Below the pieces are notes generated by a model. It had not been told where the DNA came from, did not search any database, and saw only the letters and a list, made by a program, of their open reading frames with translations. A program made the position numbers and the translations under genes. Below, piece after piece: positions 37,581 to 47,731 of a DNA stretch of 64,000 bases (the stretch's first letter is position 1; each line of letters begins with the position of its first letter). The stretch is from contig NZ_LNYY01000021.1 in the NCBI RefSeq assembly GCF_001468005.1, positions 496,637 through 560,636 of the forward strand. Reading direction: 5' to 3'. Source of the DNA: Legionella steelei (GTDB taxonomy: Bacteria; Pseudomonadota; Gammaproteobacteria; Legionellales; Legionellaceae).

Positions 37581-38147
37581 TTATTGAATGGATTGCAGTT
37601 TACCATTAACAAAAGTCATAGATACGGGGGGCTGATATTCCCCAGGTTGGTAGAGCCAAATTTTAGGTTTTTCTGCCGTTGGCACAATTTCATTGATGAA
37701 CGTATTGTTTACTATAGAAGGCGAACCACATGCATAATATACTTTTTGTACGGGATCTCCTGCTTGAATGTTCGCGCCTTGGCAAACCGAAACTGCATTA
37801 CTATCAGAACCATTCATTTTAATAGAGCGTACCTTTTGGTTCACAATATTTATTTCAAGCTGTACACCACCATTACCTGTGGGCACGTTCCACACACCAT
37901 AAAAAGCAGTACTTGTTCCCATGTTATTGTAAATAAGTTGTTGTACAGGAATTTTTTGTAGTACGGGTTGATTTGATTCTTGTTGGCTCACGGGTTGGCC
38001 GCATGCGGCAATAACCTGATCGGGCGTCATCCCGATATTAATGTATCCGTGATTTTGTGGACAATAATATGATTGCGTATCAGCGAAGAGGCTAAAAGGC
38101 AAAATGATTAGTACTAAGCCGGTACTACTGAGGAACGTCAATTTCAT
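37581..38147 (-). CDS. Exported protein with two DUF2845-like repeats
   Basis: 188 residues. A signal peptide (about 1-22, ending LFA) is followed by two related segments: YYCPQNHGYINIGMTPDQVIAACGQP and VCQGANIQAGDPVQKVYYACGSP. Each has the Cys - Gly - xx(V) - CGxP pattern of DUF2845, common in Legionella and Xanthomonas. The paired Cys in each unit could form disulfides in the periplasm. Function is unknown. It is followed on the same strand, upstream, by yggT but 46 bases apart. Confidence 0.78.
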   Translation of the reverse strand: MKLTFLSSTGLVLIILPFSLFADTQSYYCPQNHGYINIGMTPDQVIAACGQPVSQQESNQPVLQKIPVQQLIYNNMGTSTAFYGVWNVPTGNGGVQLEINIVNQKVRSIKMNGSDSNAVSVCQGANIQAGDPVQKVYYACGSPSIVNNTFINEIVPTAEKPKIWLYQPGEYQPPVSMTFVNGKLQSIQ

Positions 38148-38193
38148 AATTCAATCCTGATAATCCTCTGCTTAAAATTAAGTATAGTCGCTT

Positions 38194-38769
38194 TTATAAT
38201 AATCTCCAGGGTAGGTTGGCCCTGATAAATAGGGTGATTATTTTTAATAAGACTATGATGATAAAAGGAGAAAAATCAAAGCCAGAAATGTCAGGAACAA
38301 TTTTTCTACCAAGTTTTAACAAAGGTTCGGTCAACAAACGTAAGAAATCAGCAATTGGGCCTTGCCAATTTGGATTGATAAAACTCATGACAACACGTAT
38401 GAGTATGGCAAAAAACAAAATATCACAAGGCTGAATGATTAAGTCAGCAATTATATAAAGGAATATGTATACAATCGGGATTAATCCCTGTAGGGAAAGA
38501 AGGCTAATGCAGATGATTTTTAATAGTTCAACCAAAATTAAGGTAATGAACGCAGGGATATCATATTTTTGTCCTGGCTTATAGGGTTGTTTTGATAACA
38601 GTTGAATTGGATTGACTATAGGATTTGTGATTTTATAAATGAGTTGGTTTACAGGATGAAGTGCACTAACGCGTAAATAGCGTAACGCTATGCGCAGCCA
38701 CAAACTGAGAATAACCAGTGAAAAAAGTAAAGAAACAACAAAGAGTGTCACTGCGATAATACCTGACAT
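38194..38769 (-). CDS. YggT family membrane protein
   Basis: 191 residues with two YggT units, each made of two helices with a central NPIVNPIQ-type or TEPLLKLGRKIVPDI turn: the first around residues 5-75 and the second around 95-180. These small inner-membrane proteins have been linked to osmotic tolerance and to cell division factors in other bacteria; the exact role is unclear. It sits after yggS (56 bases apart), a common pairing. Confidence 0.9.
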   Translation of the reverse strand: MSGIIAVTLFVVSLLFSLVILSLWLRIALRYLRVSALHPVNQLIYKITNPIVNPIQLLSKQPYKPGQKYDIPAFITLILVELLKIICISLLSLQGLIPIVYIFLYIIADLIIQPCDILFFAILIRVVMSFINPNWQGPIADFLRLLTEPLLKLGRKIVPDISGFDFSPFIIIVLLKIITLFIRANLPWRLL

Positions 38770-38825
38770 ATTTTCCCCTATACCTCATTGATACTGCTGA
38801 TGTTGCACGATTATATCGTGTTGCA

Positions 38826-39518
38826 TTATTTTTGTCGCTCACCAAATAGTGCTTGGCCGACTCGGATTATGGTAGCGCCGGCTTTTATTGCAGGGACAAT
38901 ATCATGACTCATTCCCATGGATAATGTATCCATATTTAGATTAAGCTCTTGATTGAGTGAATGCATGAGTTGGTGAAGCTGATTAAATAACTCATATTGT
39001 GCTTGTATTTCTTTTTGTGGTGGAGGAATAGTCATCAAGCCCCTTAGCTTGAGATTAGGGAGTTGGCTCACTGTCCTGGCTAATTCAGCGATATGTTCAG
39101 GAGCGATTCCTGATTTAGTTTTTTCATCGACAAGATTAACTTGTAAACAGATATTGAGTGGATCTAAAGTGCTTGGACGATATTCATTGAGATAGTGGGC
39201 GATCTTAAGGCGACTAATGCTGTGAACCCATTGAAACAACGAAGCAATTCCTTTTGTTTTATTACTTTGAATTGGGCCAATAAAATGCCAACATACAGGC
39301 GTATCTTTTAATGCATTGATTTTGGGTTGTGCTTCTTGAAAATAGCTTTCTCCAAAGTGAGTGATTCCCAGCTGAAATAATTCACGAATTGCCTCGATGC
39401 TTTGTTGTTTGCTCACTGCCAGCAATAGGACACTACCTGGTTTTCTACCACATTCCAGCTCAGTTTGTGTGATTAATTGTTTTATTTGCGTTAAATTTTG
39501 ATGAAGACTCATGATCAT
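38826..39518 (-). CDS. yggS: YggS/PLPBP family pyridoxal-phosphate homeostasis protein
   Basis: 230 residues, a PLP-binding TIM barrel without known catalysis. The PLP lysine is in LLAVSKQQS (about 30-38), with HFGESYFQEAQPK, WHFIGPIQSNK, and the phosphate-binding LSMGMSHDIVPAIKAGATIIRVG at the end. It buffers PLP and affects amino acid metabolism. Start 39518 or the ATG 6 bases later at 39512 are both possible. It is divergent from pilT, as in many gammaproteobacteria. Confidence 0.95.
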   Translation of the reverse strand: MIMSLHQNLTQIKQLITQTELECGRKPGSVLLLAVSKQQSIEAIRELFQLGITHFGESYFQEAQPKINALKDTPVCWHFIGPIQSNKTKGIASLFQWVHSISRLKIAHYLNEYRPSTLDPLNICLQVNLVDEKTKSGIAPEHIAELARTVSQLPNLKLRGLMTIPPPQKEIQAQYELFNQLHQLMHSLNQELNLNMDTLSMGMSHDIVPAIKAGATIIRVGQALFGERQK

Positions 39519-39727
39519 TTAAATGCATTTGGAAAACCCCAACAATAGCAAAAGAAACTATGTTTGCCGAGTGTTAGTTGATTCGTTAAGCGAGGGATTT
39601 CCAGAATAGGGTACTTATTAAAATAATTTAGAAAATTGACTTGTGGAATTATTTAATTAAGATCTAATTAGTAGATTAACAATATTACCCGATCTGTTAT
39701 TGATAAATAATCAGGATGAACCAAGCA

Positions 39728-40762
39728 ATGGATATAGCAGAACTATTAGCCTTCTCTGTAAAAAATAAATCATCAGACTTACATCTCTCTGCAGGATTGC
39801 CTCCCTTGATTCGTGTAGATGGAGATTTACGTAAAATCAATTTGCCGGCCATGGAGCACAAAGAAGTAATAAAAATTATCTATGATGTGATGAATGATAG
39901 GCAAAGGAAAGAGTTTGAGGAGAGTTTGGAAACCGATTTTTCTTTTGAAATACCAAATTTGGCTCGTTTTAGGGTGAACGTATTCAATCAATTGCGTGGC
40001 GCTGCGGCTGTTTTTCGTACTATTCCTTCTGAAATTTTAAGCATGCATGATTTGGGACTACCGTCTATTTTTGAAGAAATGTGCAGTTATCCTAAAGGAT
40101 TAGTACTCGTTACTGGCCCAACAGGATCAGGAAAAAGTACGACTTTGGCAGCCATGATCGATTACATTAATGCCAGCCGTTATGATCATATTTTGACGGT
40201 TGAAGATCCCATAGAGTTTGTACATCAAAGTAAAAAATGTTTGTTGAATCAGCGTGAAGTTCATAAAGACACACTCAGTTTCAATGCCGCCTTGCGTTCT
40301 GCATTACGTGAAGATCCTGATGTGATTTTGGTGGGGGAGTTGCGTGATCTGGAAACAATCCGTTTAGCAATGACAGCTGCTGAAACAGGACATTTAGTAT
40401 TTGGTACCTTGCATACTAATTCTGCAACTAAAACCATCAATAGGATTATTGATGTGTTTCCCGCTGAAGAAAAATCGATGATCCGCTCGATGTTGTCTGA
40501 GTCATTGCAAGCTGTTATCGCACAAACATTATTGAAAAAAAATGGTGGCGGTCGAGTTGCTGCTTTAGAAGTTATGATTTGTACTGGTGCCATACGAAAC
40601 TTAATTCGCGAAGACAAAGTAGCTCAAATGTATTCTTCCATCCAAACAGGCCAAGGTAAAGGAATGCAAACCTTAGATCAGCATTTAACCGAGCTGGTGA
40701 AGAAAAATATTATTTCCACCCATATCGCACGCGACGTGGCTATTGATAAATCTATATTTTAG
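39728..40762 (+). CDS. pilT: PilT, twitching-motility retraction ATPase
   Basis: 344 residues from ATG 39728, which has AGGATG nine bases upstream and gives the usual MDIAELLAF N-terminus; ATG 39716 would add four residues. It has the Walker A loop VTGPTGSGKSTTLAAM, the Asp box (DHILTVEDPIEFV), Walker B (DPDVILVGELRD) and the His box (TAAETGHLVFGTLHTNSA). The C-terminal AIRNLIRE helix needed for retraction is present. A cytosolic hexamer that depolymerises type IV pili; its partner genes pilMNOPQ are at the start of the window. Confidence 0.97.
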   Translation: MDIAELLAFSVKNKSSDLHLSAGLPPLIRVDGDLRKINLPAMEHKEVIKIIYDVMNDRQRKEFEESLETDFSFEIPNLARFRVNVFNQLRGAAAVFRTIPSEILSMHDLGLPSIFEEMCSYPKGLVLVTGPTGSGKSTTLAAMIDYINASRYDHILTVEDPIEFVHQSKKCLLNQREVHKDTLSFNAALRSALREDPDVILVGELRDLETIRLAMTAAETGHLVFGTLHTNSATKTINRIIDVFPAEEKSMIRSMLSESLQAVIAQTLLKKNGGGRVAALEVMICTGAIRNLIREDKVAQMYSSIQTGQGKGMQTLDQHLTELVKKNIISTHIARDVAIDKSIF

Positions 40763-40864
40763 AAAGAGGACTTGTCATTCTGAGGAGCTTGGGATGACGT
40801 ACGCGTAGGCTCTTAAGTCCGGCGTTTGTCGAATTAATGTGTCCTCTCATCATTGTGAACTAAA

Positions 40865-40892
40865 ATGCTGGGCTTAACAGCCCAGCCTACGA
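40865..40892. repeat. Dispersed palindromic repeat, family 2
   Basis: GCTGGGCTT and AGCCCAGCC flank the short AACAGC core, forming GCTGGGCTTAACAGCCCAGC, followed by CTACG. Related copies or halves lie at 4221-4240, 12026-12058 and 37384-37556. It sits between convergent pilT and rph and may act as a two-way terminator. Confidence 0.75.
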
Positions 40893-40919
40893 TTATTGCT
40901 ACGTTCGGGATGAGGGCTT

Positions 40920-41627
40920 TTATGCGTTTTTCTGTACTTCAATGAGTTGAGGAATAGCTAGTTCAGCTAGTGCAAGCATACTATTTAATTCATCACGATT
41001 AAAATGTCGGTCTTCGGCAGTTCCTTGAATTTCAATGAAATGTCCTGCTTCGTTCATAACAACGTTCATATCGGTTTCAGCCAGAACATCTTCTGCATAA
41101 TCCAAGTCAAGTACCGCTTGGCCTCGATAGAGTCCTACAGACACTGCAGCAATGTAATGAAACGCAGGCATTTTACGTATTTTTTCTCGTTCTACCATCC
41201 AATTGATTGCATCTCTCATGGCCACACAAGAGCCAGTAATCGCTGCTGTTCTTGTACCCCCATCCGCTTGAATGACATCGCAATCTAGAGTAATTGTATT
41301 TTCACCTAAGAATTTTAAATCAACACATGCTCTTAGAGAGCGACCAATAAGGCGTTGGATTTCCATAGTTCTGCCGCCTTGCTTTCCTTTGCTCGCTTCG
41401 CGTTCAGTGCGGCTATGTGTGGCACGAGGAAGCATTCCATATTCAGCGGTAACCCAACCTTGATTTTTCCCTTTAATAAAACGAGGAACACCGTCAATTA
41501 CGGATGCATTACACAATACTTTAGTTTGCCCAAATTCAACTAAGACAGAACCCTCGGCGTGCTTTGTATAGTTTCTGGTTATTTTAATCGGACGTAGTTG
41601 ATCTGCTTCACGGTTACTTGGGCGCAT
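40920..41627 (-). CDS. rph: RNase PH
   Basis: 235 residues. A phosphorolytic 3'-5' exoribonuclease that trims tRNA 3' ends. Family blocks are [67 protein letters not shown] and [15 protein letters not shown]. Length is normal and there is no frameshift of the kind known in E. coli K-12. In many relatives it is next to yicC; here an LncP-like gene is in between. Confidence 0.97.
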   Translation of the reverse strand: MRPSNREADQLRPIKITRNYTKHAEGSVLVEFGQTKVLCNASVIDGVPRFIKGKNQGWVTAEYGMLPRATHSRTEREASKGKQGGRTMEIQRLIGRSLRACVDLKFLGENTITLDCDVIQADGGTRTAAITGSCVAMRDAINWMVEREKIRKMPAFHYIAAVSVGLYRGQAVLDLDYAEDVLAETDMNVVMNEAGHFIEIQGTAEDRHFNRDELNSMLALAELAIPQLIEVQKNA

Positions 41628-42118
41628 TAGATAATCCTCGCAAAATTGGGAATTATAACGCTTAACTCCCTGAGTTGCATCTTAAAGTGTGCGAGATGTA
41701 AATAAAGTGCATGATTATTGCTTTAGGACTAAGAGATACAAGGTCCTCTAAACATAAAAACACATAGAGAAATAAGTGGATAATCTTATAAACATATAGA
41801 TATATTTTAGGGTCAAAAAATTTTTTAAACGCATGTTGATTAATGATGGTTCATCATGCTATGTTTGAAGTCGAACTTTAAAAAAATATTTCATTATGAG
41901 CTATCGTAGTCAAGAAATCAGCGTTGCACTTTGTGCGGATTTATCTGCCAGCGCGCTATTTGTCTGCGATTTAGTCTCTTCTCAAAACGCTATTTCTTCT
42001 TTAGTGATCTTTTTCTTACCCTCCTTGCCCTAGGGCGGTCTTTCATTATCCGCGCCTCTCTAGGGAGGCGGGGACCAGCGGGTAATAAATTCATTTGATT
42101 TAACTATTGGAGAATATT
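41628..42118. other. 491-bp intergenic region between rph and the carrier gene
   Basis: Divergent genes flank this region, so it must hold both promoters. The first half is AT-rich; a CCCTAGGGCGG...CCGCGCCTCTCTAGGG inverted repeat lies around 42030-42070, with an inner CGCCTC/GAGGCG stem at 42053-42070. This C/G-rich part resembles repeat family 3. A 45-codon frame at 41896-42033 has no ribosome site and was not accepted as a gene. Confidence 0.5.
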
Positions 42119-42985
42119 ATGACCCAAGCTAAATTTGAGGCACATAAAGAAGAATCATCCCCTAAAGAAAAGAAAAATAATCTAAGTGTATTTCAAAGTA
42201 TTCTTTCTGGAAGTGTTACGGGAGCCTTTGAAGTATTGGTCGATCATCCTTTGTGGTCGATAAAAACCCGTATGCAAAAAGGAGAGCCTTTTACTCTAAA
42301 CCCACAAGTATTGTATCGAGGCATATTGCCCAATGCAGCCAGTATGGTTCCCATAACTGCGGTGCAAGTGGGTTTGAATCGCTTTTTCCAAAATTGGTTT
42401 TTTGGGAATCGATATGAGTTGACTGATAGACAAAGGTTGGTGAGTGCTTTTGCTGCTGGGGTTGGTTCTGCGGCGATAAGTTGTCCTACAGAAATGATCA
42501 TGACACACCAAAAAAAAAGTTTCTTCGCAGCCGGCACTCACTTGGTGCAGCAAGGTGGTTGGCCTCGTCTTTACACAGGAATGTTGGCAACGATGTTGAG
42601 GGAAGGAATGTTTTCTACATTTTTTCTGGCGGTGACTCCGGCATTAAAAACTAAAATAAAAGAGCATTATCCAAACGACTATTTTGCATCAATGCTTGCG
42701 GGCTTAATGGCTGGAGTAGGGGCAACATTGGCTTCGCAAACGTTTGACGTGATAAAGACAGCCCAACAGGCATCAGTTGCTGCAAACCCAGTTGGTTTTT
42801 TTAAGACAGCCAAGAATCTTTATGCAGCACAAGGTGCTGCTGTCTTTTTCAAAGGCGGCTTGCCACGAGGTCTGCGTGTGATGTCTGCAGTAACACTCAT
42901 GAGTTGGATGAACGAGAGAATGGGCGAATTATTGTCTCAAAGTCAGCCAACGGAGTCGGTAACACCGTCATCAGTAAGCAAATAA
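42119..42985 (+). CDS. Mitochondrial carrier family protein, LncP-like candidate effector
   Basis: 288 residues from ATG 42119, which has GGAGA upstream. Three carrier repeats are visible, each a pair of membrane helices with a matrix motif: HPLWSIKTRMQKG (about 43-55), CPTEMIMTHQKKS (about 126-138) and SQTFDVIKTAQQAS (about 208-221). In the third the usual Pro is Thr. Amphipathic helices with RGILPN and FKGGLPRGLR follow repeats one and three, as in eukaryotic carriers. L. pneumophila LncP is a Dot/Icm effector carrier that goes to host mitochondria and moves nucleotides; this is a likely relative. It has a strong terminator and lies between rph and yicC. Confidence 0.85.
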   Translation: MTQAKFEAHKEESSPKEKKNNLSVFQSILSGSVTGAFEVLVDHPLWSIKTRMQKGEPFTLNPQVLYRGILPNAASMVPITAVQVGLNRFFQNWFFGNRYELTDRQRLVSAFAAGVGSAAISCPTEMIMTHQKKSFFAAGTHLVQQGGWPRLYTGMLATMLREGMFSTFFLAVTPALKTKIKEHYPNDYFASMLAGLMAGVGATLASQTFDVIKTAQQASVAANPVGFFKTAKNLYAAQGAAVFFKGGLPRGLRVMSAVTLMSWMNERMGELLSQSQPTESVTPSSVSK

Positions 42986-42990
42986 TTTTT

Positions 42991-43021
42991 ATACCCGAGT
43001 CAAGTTCATTAACTCGGGTAT
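42991..43021 (+). terminator. Terminator after the carrier gene
   Basis: ATACCCGAGT at 42991-43000 pairs perfectly with ACTCGGGTAT at 43012-43021, followed by TTCTT. The hairpin is five bases after the stop codon. Confidence 0.8.
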
Positions 43022-43115
43022 ATTCTTGAGCTGTCACCATCTTGTAGTGCTTTTCTCTGTCCAATTGCTTTAAATTGGGGTATATTCGCGCAAGGTTTAT
43101 TCATTGGTGTCTATA

Positions 43116-43982
43116 ATGCTTCAAAGTATGACGGCTTTCTCACGAGTGCAAAAGCAGATTGAAGAAGGTCATTTTTGTTGGGAAATCAAATCAGTTAATC
43201 ATCGATATCTTGATGTTTCGTTTCGGTTGCCCGAGTCGTTTCGCTTTATAGAACCACAATTACGTCATTTATTGCGAGATACGATACATCGTGGAAAATT
43301 AGAGTGCCAGCTGAAATACCAAGACACAAGTTCCAATAATCAGTCTATGCTTATAAATATAGGCATGGTAAATGCATTAGTGAATTTAGGTGAAAAACTT
43401 TCCATATCACATAATTTGCCAAATGATTTAGGAGTTAGTCGTGTTCTTTCTTGGCCTGGTGTTGTCCAAGCCAGTGTACCCGATGCCGATGTATTAGGGG
43501 AGAATGCGCTGTCACTATTTAAAGAAGCAATTGACCAATTAAAGCAGATGCGCACCACCGAGGGTGCTGCATTAAAAGTACATGTGGAAACACGGTTAAG
43601 TGAATTGGGTCAAGAAATTAAGCGTGCACGTTCTATAGTATCAACGCAAACAGAACAAGTTAAAGATAAACTGTTGACCCGATTGCATTCAGTGAGAATG
43701 GAGGTTCAGGATTCACGAGTGGATCAAGAAATTGCGTTAATTTTGACCCGTATTGATGTGAGTGAGGAACTAGATAGATTGAATACTCATCTTAATGAGG
43801 TGAGTCGGACGTTAAATTGCGATAAAATAGCAGGAAGGCGCCTTGATTTTTTGATGCAAGAATTAAATAGGGAGGCGAACACGCTAAGTTCAAAGTCTGA
43901 CTCTGTGGAATTGACCCAGAGTGCAGTGCAAATGAAAGTTTTAATTGAGCAAATGCGTGAGCAAATTCAAAACATTGAGTGA
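43116..43982 (+). CDS. YicC family endoribonuclease-like protein
   Basis: 288 residues from ATG 43116, which gives the usual [10 protein letters not shown]-terminus; a TTG 12 bases upstream is less likely. The family motifs are [19 protein letters not shown] near the start and the C-terminal [22 protein letters not shown] with the metal-coordinating Glu/Asn region. YicC proteins are stress-linked and recently described as ribonucleases. It overlaps gmk by 4 bases (GTGA), a common gene pair. Confidence 0.92.
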   Translation: MLQSMTAFSRVQKQIEEGHFCWEIKSVNHRYLDVSFRLPESFRFIEPQLRHLLRDTIHRGKLECQLKYQDTSSNNQSMLINIGMVNALVNLGEKLSISHNLPNDLGVSRVLSWPGVVQASVPDADVLGENALSLFKEAIDQLKQMRTTEGAALKVHVETRLSELGQEIKRARSIVSTQTEQVKDKLLTRLHSVRMEVQDSRVDQEIALILTRIDVSEELDRLNTHLNEVSRTLNCDKIAGRRLDFLMQELNREANTLSSKSDSVELTQSAVQMKVLIEQMREQIQNIE

Positions 43983-44617
43983 GTATTATTGTGGGTGACT
44001 ATTCGGGTAATTTATTTATTGTTGCAGCACCTTCTGGGGGAGGCAAAACAAGTTTAGTAAAAAAGTTAGTGGAGACTCTGGAAAATGTTGAAGTATCCGT
44101 TTCGCATACAACACGAGCGATGCGACCAGGGGAACGACATGAGGTAGATTACTTTTTTATTGATGAAAATGAATTTGTACGTATGATTGAAGATAGTGCT
44201 TTTTTAGAGCACGCCCGAGTCTTTAATCATTTATATGGAACATCGATGGAGCAAATTACCACACGTTTGCAGCAGGGTATCGATGTAGTTCTGGATATAG
44301 ATTGGCAAGGAGCGGAGCAGATTAGACGTTCTTTTCCTGGCGCGGTGAGTATTTTTATTATACCTCCGTCTTTAGATGTATTAAAACAACGATTGTTGAA
44401 TCGTCGACAAGATAAAGATGATGTAGTAAGTGATAGGATGAAAAAAGCACAAGATGAATTGAGCCATTATTCTGAGTTTGATTATTTGATCGTTAATGAT
44501 AACTTTGAAAAGGCGGCTATGGAATTGAGGGCAATTGTGATTGCAGACCGCTTACGTATTGAGCGGCAGACAAATAAACAATCAAAATTGCTTTCTTTCC
44601 TGTTGTCATCGCAGTAA
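43979..44617 (+). CDS. gmk: Guanylate kinase
   Basis: 212 residues from GTG 43979. It phosphorylates GMP to GDP. Walker A is [14 protein letters not shown], the GMP-binding part is [19 protein letters not shown], and the lid carries [19 protein letters not shown]. Tightly coupled to yicC and followed by rpoZ after 31 bases, the normal gmk-rpoZ-spoT order. Confidence 0.97.
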   Translation: MSIIVGDYSGNLFIVAAPSGGGKTSLVKKLVETLENVEVSVSHTTRAMRPGERHEVDYFFIDENEFVRMIEDSAFLEHARVFNHLYGTSMEQITTRLQQGIDVVLDIDWQGAEQIRRSFPGAVSIFIIPPSLDVLKQRLLNRRQDKDDVVSDRMKKAQDELSHYSEFDYLIVNDNFEKAAMELRAIVIADRLRIERQTNKQSKLLSFLLSSQ

Positions 44618-44648
44618 AATACGAAGTTTTGTTACTGGAGAATGAGTT

Positions 44649-44852
44649 ATGGCCCGAGTTACAGTTGAAGATTGTTTAAAAAATGTTGCAAATCGATTTG
44701 AACTGGTTATGGTGGCTACTAAACGTGCGCGCCAAATTGCAGTTCGAGGTGATCAACCTATGGTTGAATGGGAAAATGATAAACCTACAGTTGTGGCTTT
44801 GCGTGAAATAGCAGAAGGTTTGATTACTCCAGAAATTTTGGATAAAGAGTAA
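44649..44852 (+). CDS. rpoZ: RNA polymerase omega subunit
   Basis: 67 residues, shorter than the 91 of E. coli, but with the core [29 protein letters not shown] and the [10 protein letters not shown] segment that binds beta-prime. The C-terminal tail is cut short, which is normal in Legionella-type omegas. It assists polymerase assembly and forms part of the ppGpp site 1 in other bacteria, fitting its place before spoT. Confidence 0.95.
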   Translation: MARVTVEDCLKNVANRFELVMVATKRARQIAVRGDQPMVEWENDKPTVVALREIAEGLITPEILDKE

Positions 44853-44878
44853 TTTTTTAGATAAAAAAAATATTCATA

Positions 44879-44982
44879 TAGCTTGGGTGAAGTGAAACGG
44901 AACCCAGGCTTGTGTCCGTCAGCGAATTGGGCGTAAGTGAGTGCCAAAATTTTTCGGGTTCCGTTTCGCTTCACCCAGGTTA
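44879..44982. repeat. Dispersed palindromic repeat, family 1 (copy c)
   Basis: Left arm GCTTGGGTGAAGTGAAACGG and right arm CCGTTTCGCTTCACCCAGG pair with few mismatches around a 50-base centre. It lies between rpoZ and spoT. Being in the transcript, it may form a long hairpin that lowers spoT expression relative to rpoZ. Confidence 0.8.
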
Positions 44983-45053
44983 AGAATCATGACGGATTGT
45001 GATTTATTCGGGACATCATAAACGGTGTGAATTAGGGGTATAGGGGTACGGTC

Positions 45054-47204
45054 ATGTTAGATACTAGGGAGTACTGCGTGAGCTACTTTAAGGAGCTCGA
45101 TGAAGAGCTGAAATGCTATCTTGAGCAGTCGCAAATAGAAAAATGTTACCAAGCCTATTTGGTCGCTGAAAAAGCGCATCAAGGCCAGATGCGTCGTTCT
45201 GGCGAGCCCTATATTACCCATCCTGTTGCTGCAGCATTAATTCTTGCACGCATGCGCTTAGATTATCAAACTATTATGGCGACTTTACTCCACGATGTCG
45301 TTGAAGACACATCAGTGAGTAAAGATGATTTAACACGTCAATTCGGTGAAGAAATTACCTCCCTTGTTGATGGTGTTACCAAGCTGACAAAAATCAAATT
45401 TGAATCAAAAGCTGAAGCCCAGGCAGAAAATTTTCGTAAGATGGTCTTGGCTATGGTCAAGGACATCCGAGTAATTATCGTTAAGTTGGCCGATCGTTTG
45501 CATAATATGAAAACTCTAGGTTCAATGCCTTATGCAAAGCGCAGACGCATTGCCATTGAAACTCTGGAGATTTATGCCCCGATTGCGAATCGTTTAGGTA
45601 TGCACTCGATTTATGTAGGCCTTGAAGATTTGGGATTTCAGGCCTTATATCCTATGCGCTATAGAGCAATTAAATCAGCAGTTGAAAAATCTCGTGGCAA
45701 CCGACGTGAATTGACTCAGACGATTGAACGTGATTTGCAATTGGCTTTAGCGCAATTGAATATTCCATATGAACAAGTATTCGGTAGACAAAAGCACTTA
45801 TACAGCATTTATAAGAAAATGCGTCAGAAAAAAGCCTCCTTTACTGAGATTACTGATGTTTTTGCGTTTCGTGTAATCACTGAAGATATTGATTCTTGTT
45901 ACCGTATCTTAGGCGCGTTACATTGCACCTATAAACCTGTTCCACAACGGTTCAAAGACTATATTGGTATTCCTAAAGCAAATGGATACCAATCCTTGCA
46001 TACTACTTTGTTTGGACCATTTGGCGTTCCACTGGAAGTGCAGATTCGTACTCGCGATATGGATAAAGTTGCTGATAATGGGGTTGCTGCACATTGGATT
46101 TATAAATCATCTGGTCTTGAAGTAAATGAGGCGCAACTGCGCGCAAGAGAATGGGTGCAAAGTCTTTTGGAAATGCAGCGCAGCACGGGTAGTTCGTTGG
46201 AATTTATTGAAAACGTCAAAATCGATTTATTCCCAGATGAAGTATACGTTTTTACCCCTAAAGGGCATATTATGGAGTTGCCTAAAGGGGCAACACCCGT
46301 AGATTTTGCTTATTCAGTACACTCCGGAGTAGGTAATAGTTGTGTGGCAGCGAAAGTAAATAGAAAATTAGTTCCGCTCAGTATCCCTTTATCTAACGGA
46401 CAAACAGTTGAGATTATTACCGCAGCGGGCGCGCATCCTAATCCGGCATGGTTAAATTTTGTAGTCACAGGGAAAGCTCGTTCTAACATACGTCACTTTC
46501 TAAAAAGCCAACAAAATACTGAATCAATTAGTTTAGGAAAACGCCTTCTTGAACAATCATTCAATGAACTATCTAGCGATTACGCTAAAATCCCGCCTGA
46601 ATCGTTACAGGCTTTATTAAGTGACCTGCATTATAAAGCGATAGATGATTTGCTCTATGCAATAGGTATAGGCAACCAAATGGCGATGGTCATTGCCAAA
46701 AGATTGGTAGTGACTCAAGATTCTAATGAGTTGGATAAAGGAACTAAAGCGCATCCATTGGCAATTAAAGGAACAGAGGGCATGGTGGTTCATTTTGGCG
46801 AATGTTGCCAGCCTATTCCTGGTGATAATATTGTTGGAAAATTCCAACAAGGCCGAGGAATTATTGTTCATAGCAGCGATTGTGCTACTTTAAAAAATTC
46901 ACGAAGCAATCCAGAACAATTCATTGCCTTGCGTTGGGATGAAAAAGTTGAGGGAGAATACTGGGTTGATATTACTGTTGATGTAGTGAATGAGCGTGGC
47001 GTTTTGGCTGCCCTGGCAACTGCTATTGCTGAGGCAGGATCCAATATCGGTAACATCAATGTAGATCCACGTGATGGTCGGCATAATGCGGTTACTTTTT
47101 CAATTAGTGTTGTTGATAGAACGCATTTGGCTCGTGTAATGCGTAGGTTGCGGGCAAATAAAGTGGTGATGCGTCTTTATAGAAAAAAACAAGGGGATAA
47201 TTAA
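45054..47204 (+). CDS. spoT: SpoT, bifunctional (p)ppGpp synthetase/hydrolase
   Basis: 716 residues. The HD hydrolase domain (about 20-180) has [10 protein letters not shown] and HDVVEDT with an intact metal site. The synthetase domain (about 230-350) has [18 protein letters not shown] and [11 protein letters not shown]. The TGS (about 395-455), helical and C-terminal ACT domain (about 640-716) follow. SpoT sets (p)ppGpp levels, which in Legionella govern the switch to the transmissive phase. The ridA start overlaps its stop by one base. Confidence 0.97.
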   Translation: MLDTREYCVSYFKELDEELKCYLEQSQIEKCYQAYLVAEKAHQGQMRRSGEPYITHPVAAALILARMRLDYQTIMATLLHDVVEDTSVSKDDLTRQFGEEITSLVDGVTKLTKIKFESKAEAQAENFRKMVLAMVKDIRVIIVKLADRLHNMKTLGSMPYAKRRRIAIETLEIYAPIANRLGMHSIYVGLEDLGFQALYPMRYRAIKSAVEKSRGNRRELTQTIERDLQLALAQLNIPYEQVFGRQKHLYSIYKKMRQKKASFTEITDVFAFRVITEDIDSCYRILGALHCTYKPVPQRFKDYIGIPKANGYQSLHTTLFGPFGVPLEVQIRTRDMDKVADNGVAAHWIYKSSGLEVNEAQLRAREWVQSLLEMQRSTGSSLEFIENVKIDLFPDEVYVFTPKGHIMELPKGATPVDFAYSVHSGVGNSCVAAKVNRKLVPLSIPLSNGQTVEIITAAGAHPNPAWLNFVVTGKARSNIRHFLKSQQNTESISLGKRLLEQSFNELSSDYAKIPPESLQALLSDLHYKAIDDLLYAIGIGNQMAMVIAKRLVVTQDSNELDKGTKAHPLAIKGTEGMVVHFGECCQPIPGDNIVGKFQQGRGIIVHSSDCATLKNSRSNPEQFIALRWDEKVEGEYWVDITVDVVNERGVLAALATAIAEAGSNIGNINVDPRDGRHNAVTFSISVVDRTHLARVMRRLRANKVVMRLYRKKQGDN

Positions 47205-47587
47205 TGCGACCTATAAATACAAAATTGGCTCCAGAAGCGATTGGAACCTATTCACAAGCCATTCAATGTGGTGACACAGTTTATCTTTCAGGACAAATAC
47301 CACTTGATCCTGCAACGATGCAACTTTGTAGTGAAGATATTAAACTGCAAATTACTCAGGTTTTGGAAAATTTGTCAGCTGTTTGTGAAGCTGCAGGTGG
47401 CAGTTTGGCACATATAGTAAAATTGAATGTTTATCTAACTGATTTACATCATTTTCCTTTAATTAATGAAGCGATGAGTCGTTACTTTGCAGCACCTTAT
47501 CCAGCAAGAGCAGCAATAGAGGTCTCTGCATTACCTCGTGGTTCTCAGGTCGAAATGGATGGTATAATGGTTGTATCTTCGAAGTAA
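47204..47587 (+). CDS. ridA: RidA family enamine/imine deaminase
   Basis: 127 residues. It has the [23 protein letters not shown] start, the [10 protein letters not shown] strand, and the C-terminal [23 protein letters not shown] signature with the Arg that anchors the substrate. It detoxifies reactive imines from PLP enzymes. It overlaps spoT by one base (TAATG), so the two are cotranscribed, as often seen. Confidence 0.95.
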   Translation: MRPINTKLAPEAIGTYSQAIQCGDTVYLSGQIPLDPATMQLCSEDIKLQITQVLENLSAVCEAAGGSLAHIVKLNVYLTDLHHFPLINEAMSRYFAAPYPARAAIEVSALPRGSQVEMDGIMVVSSK

Positions 47588-47613
47588 TTCATTAAAAAGG
47601 TGGTTTGCACATT

Positions 47614-47692
47614 GTAGCCTGGGTGGAGCGAAGCGTAAGCCGGGTTTCTAGTTATAAACTTCCCGGGTTACGCTTCGCTCCACCCAGGCTAC
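47614..47692. repeat. Dispersed palindromic repeat, family 1 (best copy)
   Basis: The 79-bp element has perfect 25-bp arms; the left begins GTAGCCTGGGTGGAGCGAAG and the right ends CTTCGCTCCACCCAGGCTAC. A CCGGGTT/CCCGGGT pair lies next to the inner ends. It is 26 bases after the ridA stop and can act as a terminator. Confidence 0.9.
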
Positions 47693-47731
47693 AATACACT
47701 AAGGCTACAAATTTATAGTTAGAGTTCATAT

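Noticed and set aside
37515-37961. 148-codon plus-strand frame over the end of the DUF2845 gene
   Set aside because: Opposite to a gene with a clear signal peptide and duplicated family motifs; its product looks random and begins within a dispersed repeat.
41896-42033. 45-codon open frame on the plus strand upstream of the LncP-like gene
   Set aside because: No ribosome-binding site, unremarkable composition and it runs into a C/G-rich repeat; more likely chance.
42107-42118. Upstream TTG start of the carrier gene
   Set aside because: It lies within the GGAGA ribosome site that serves the ATG at 42119.
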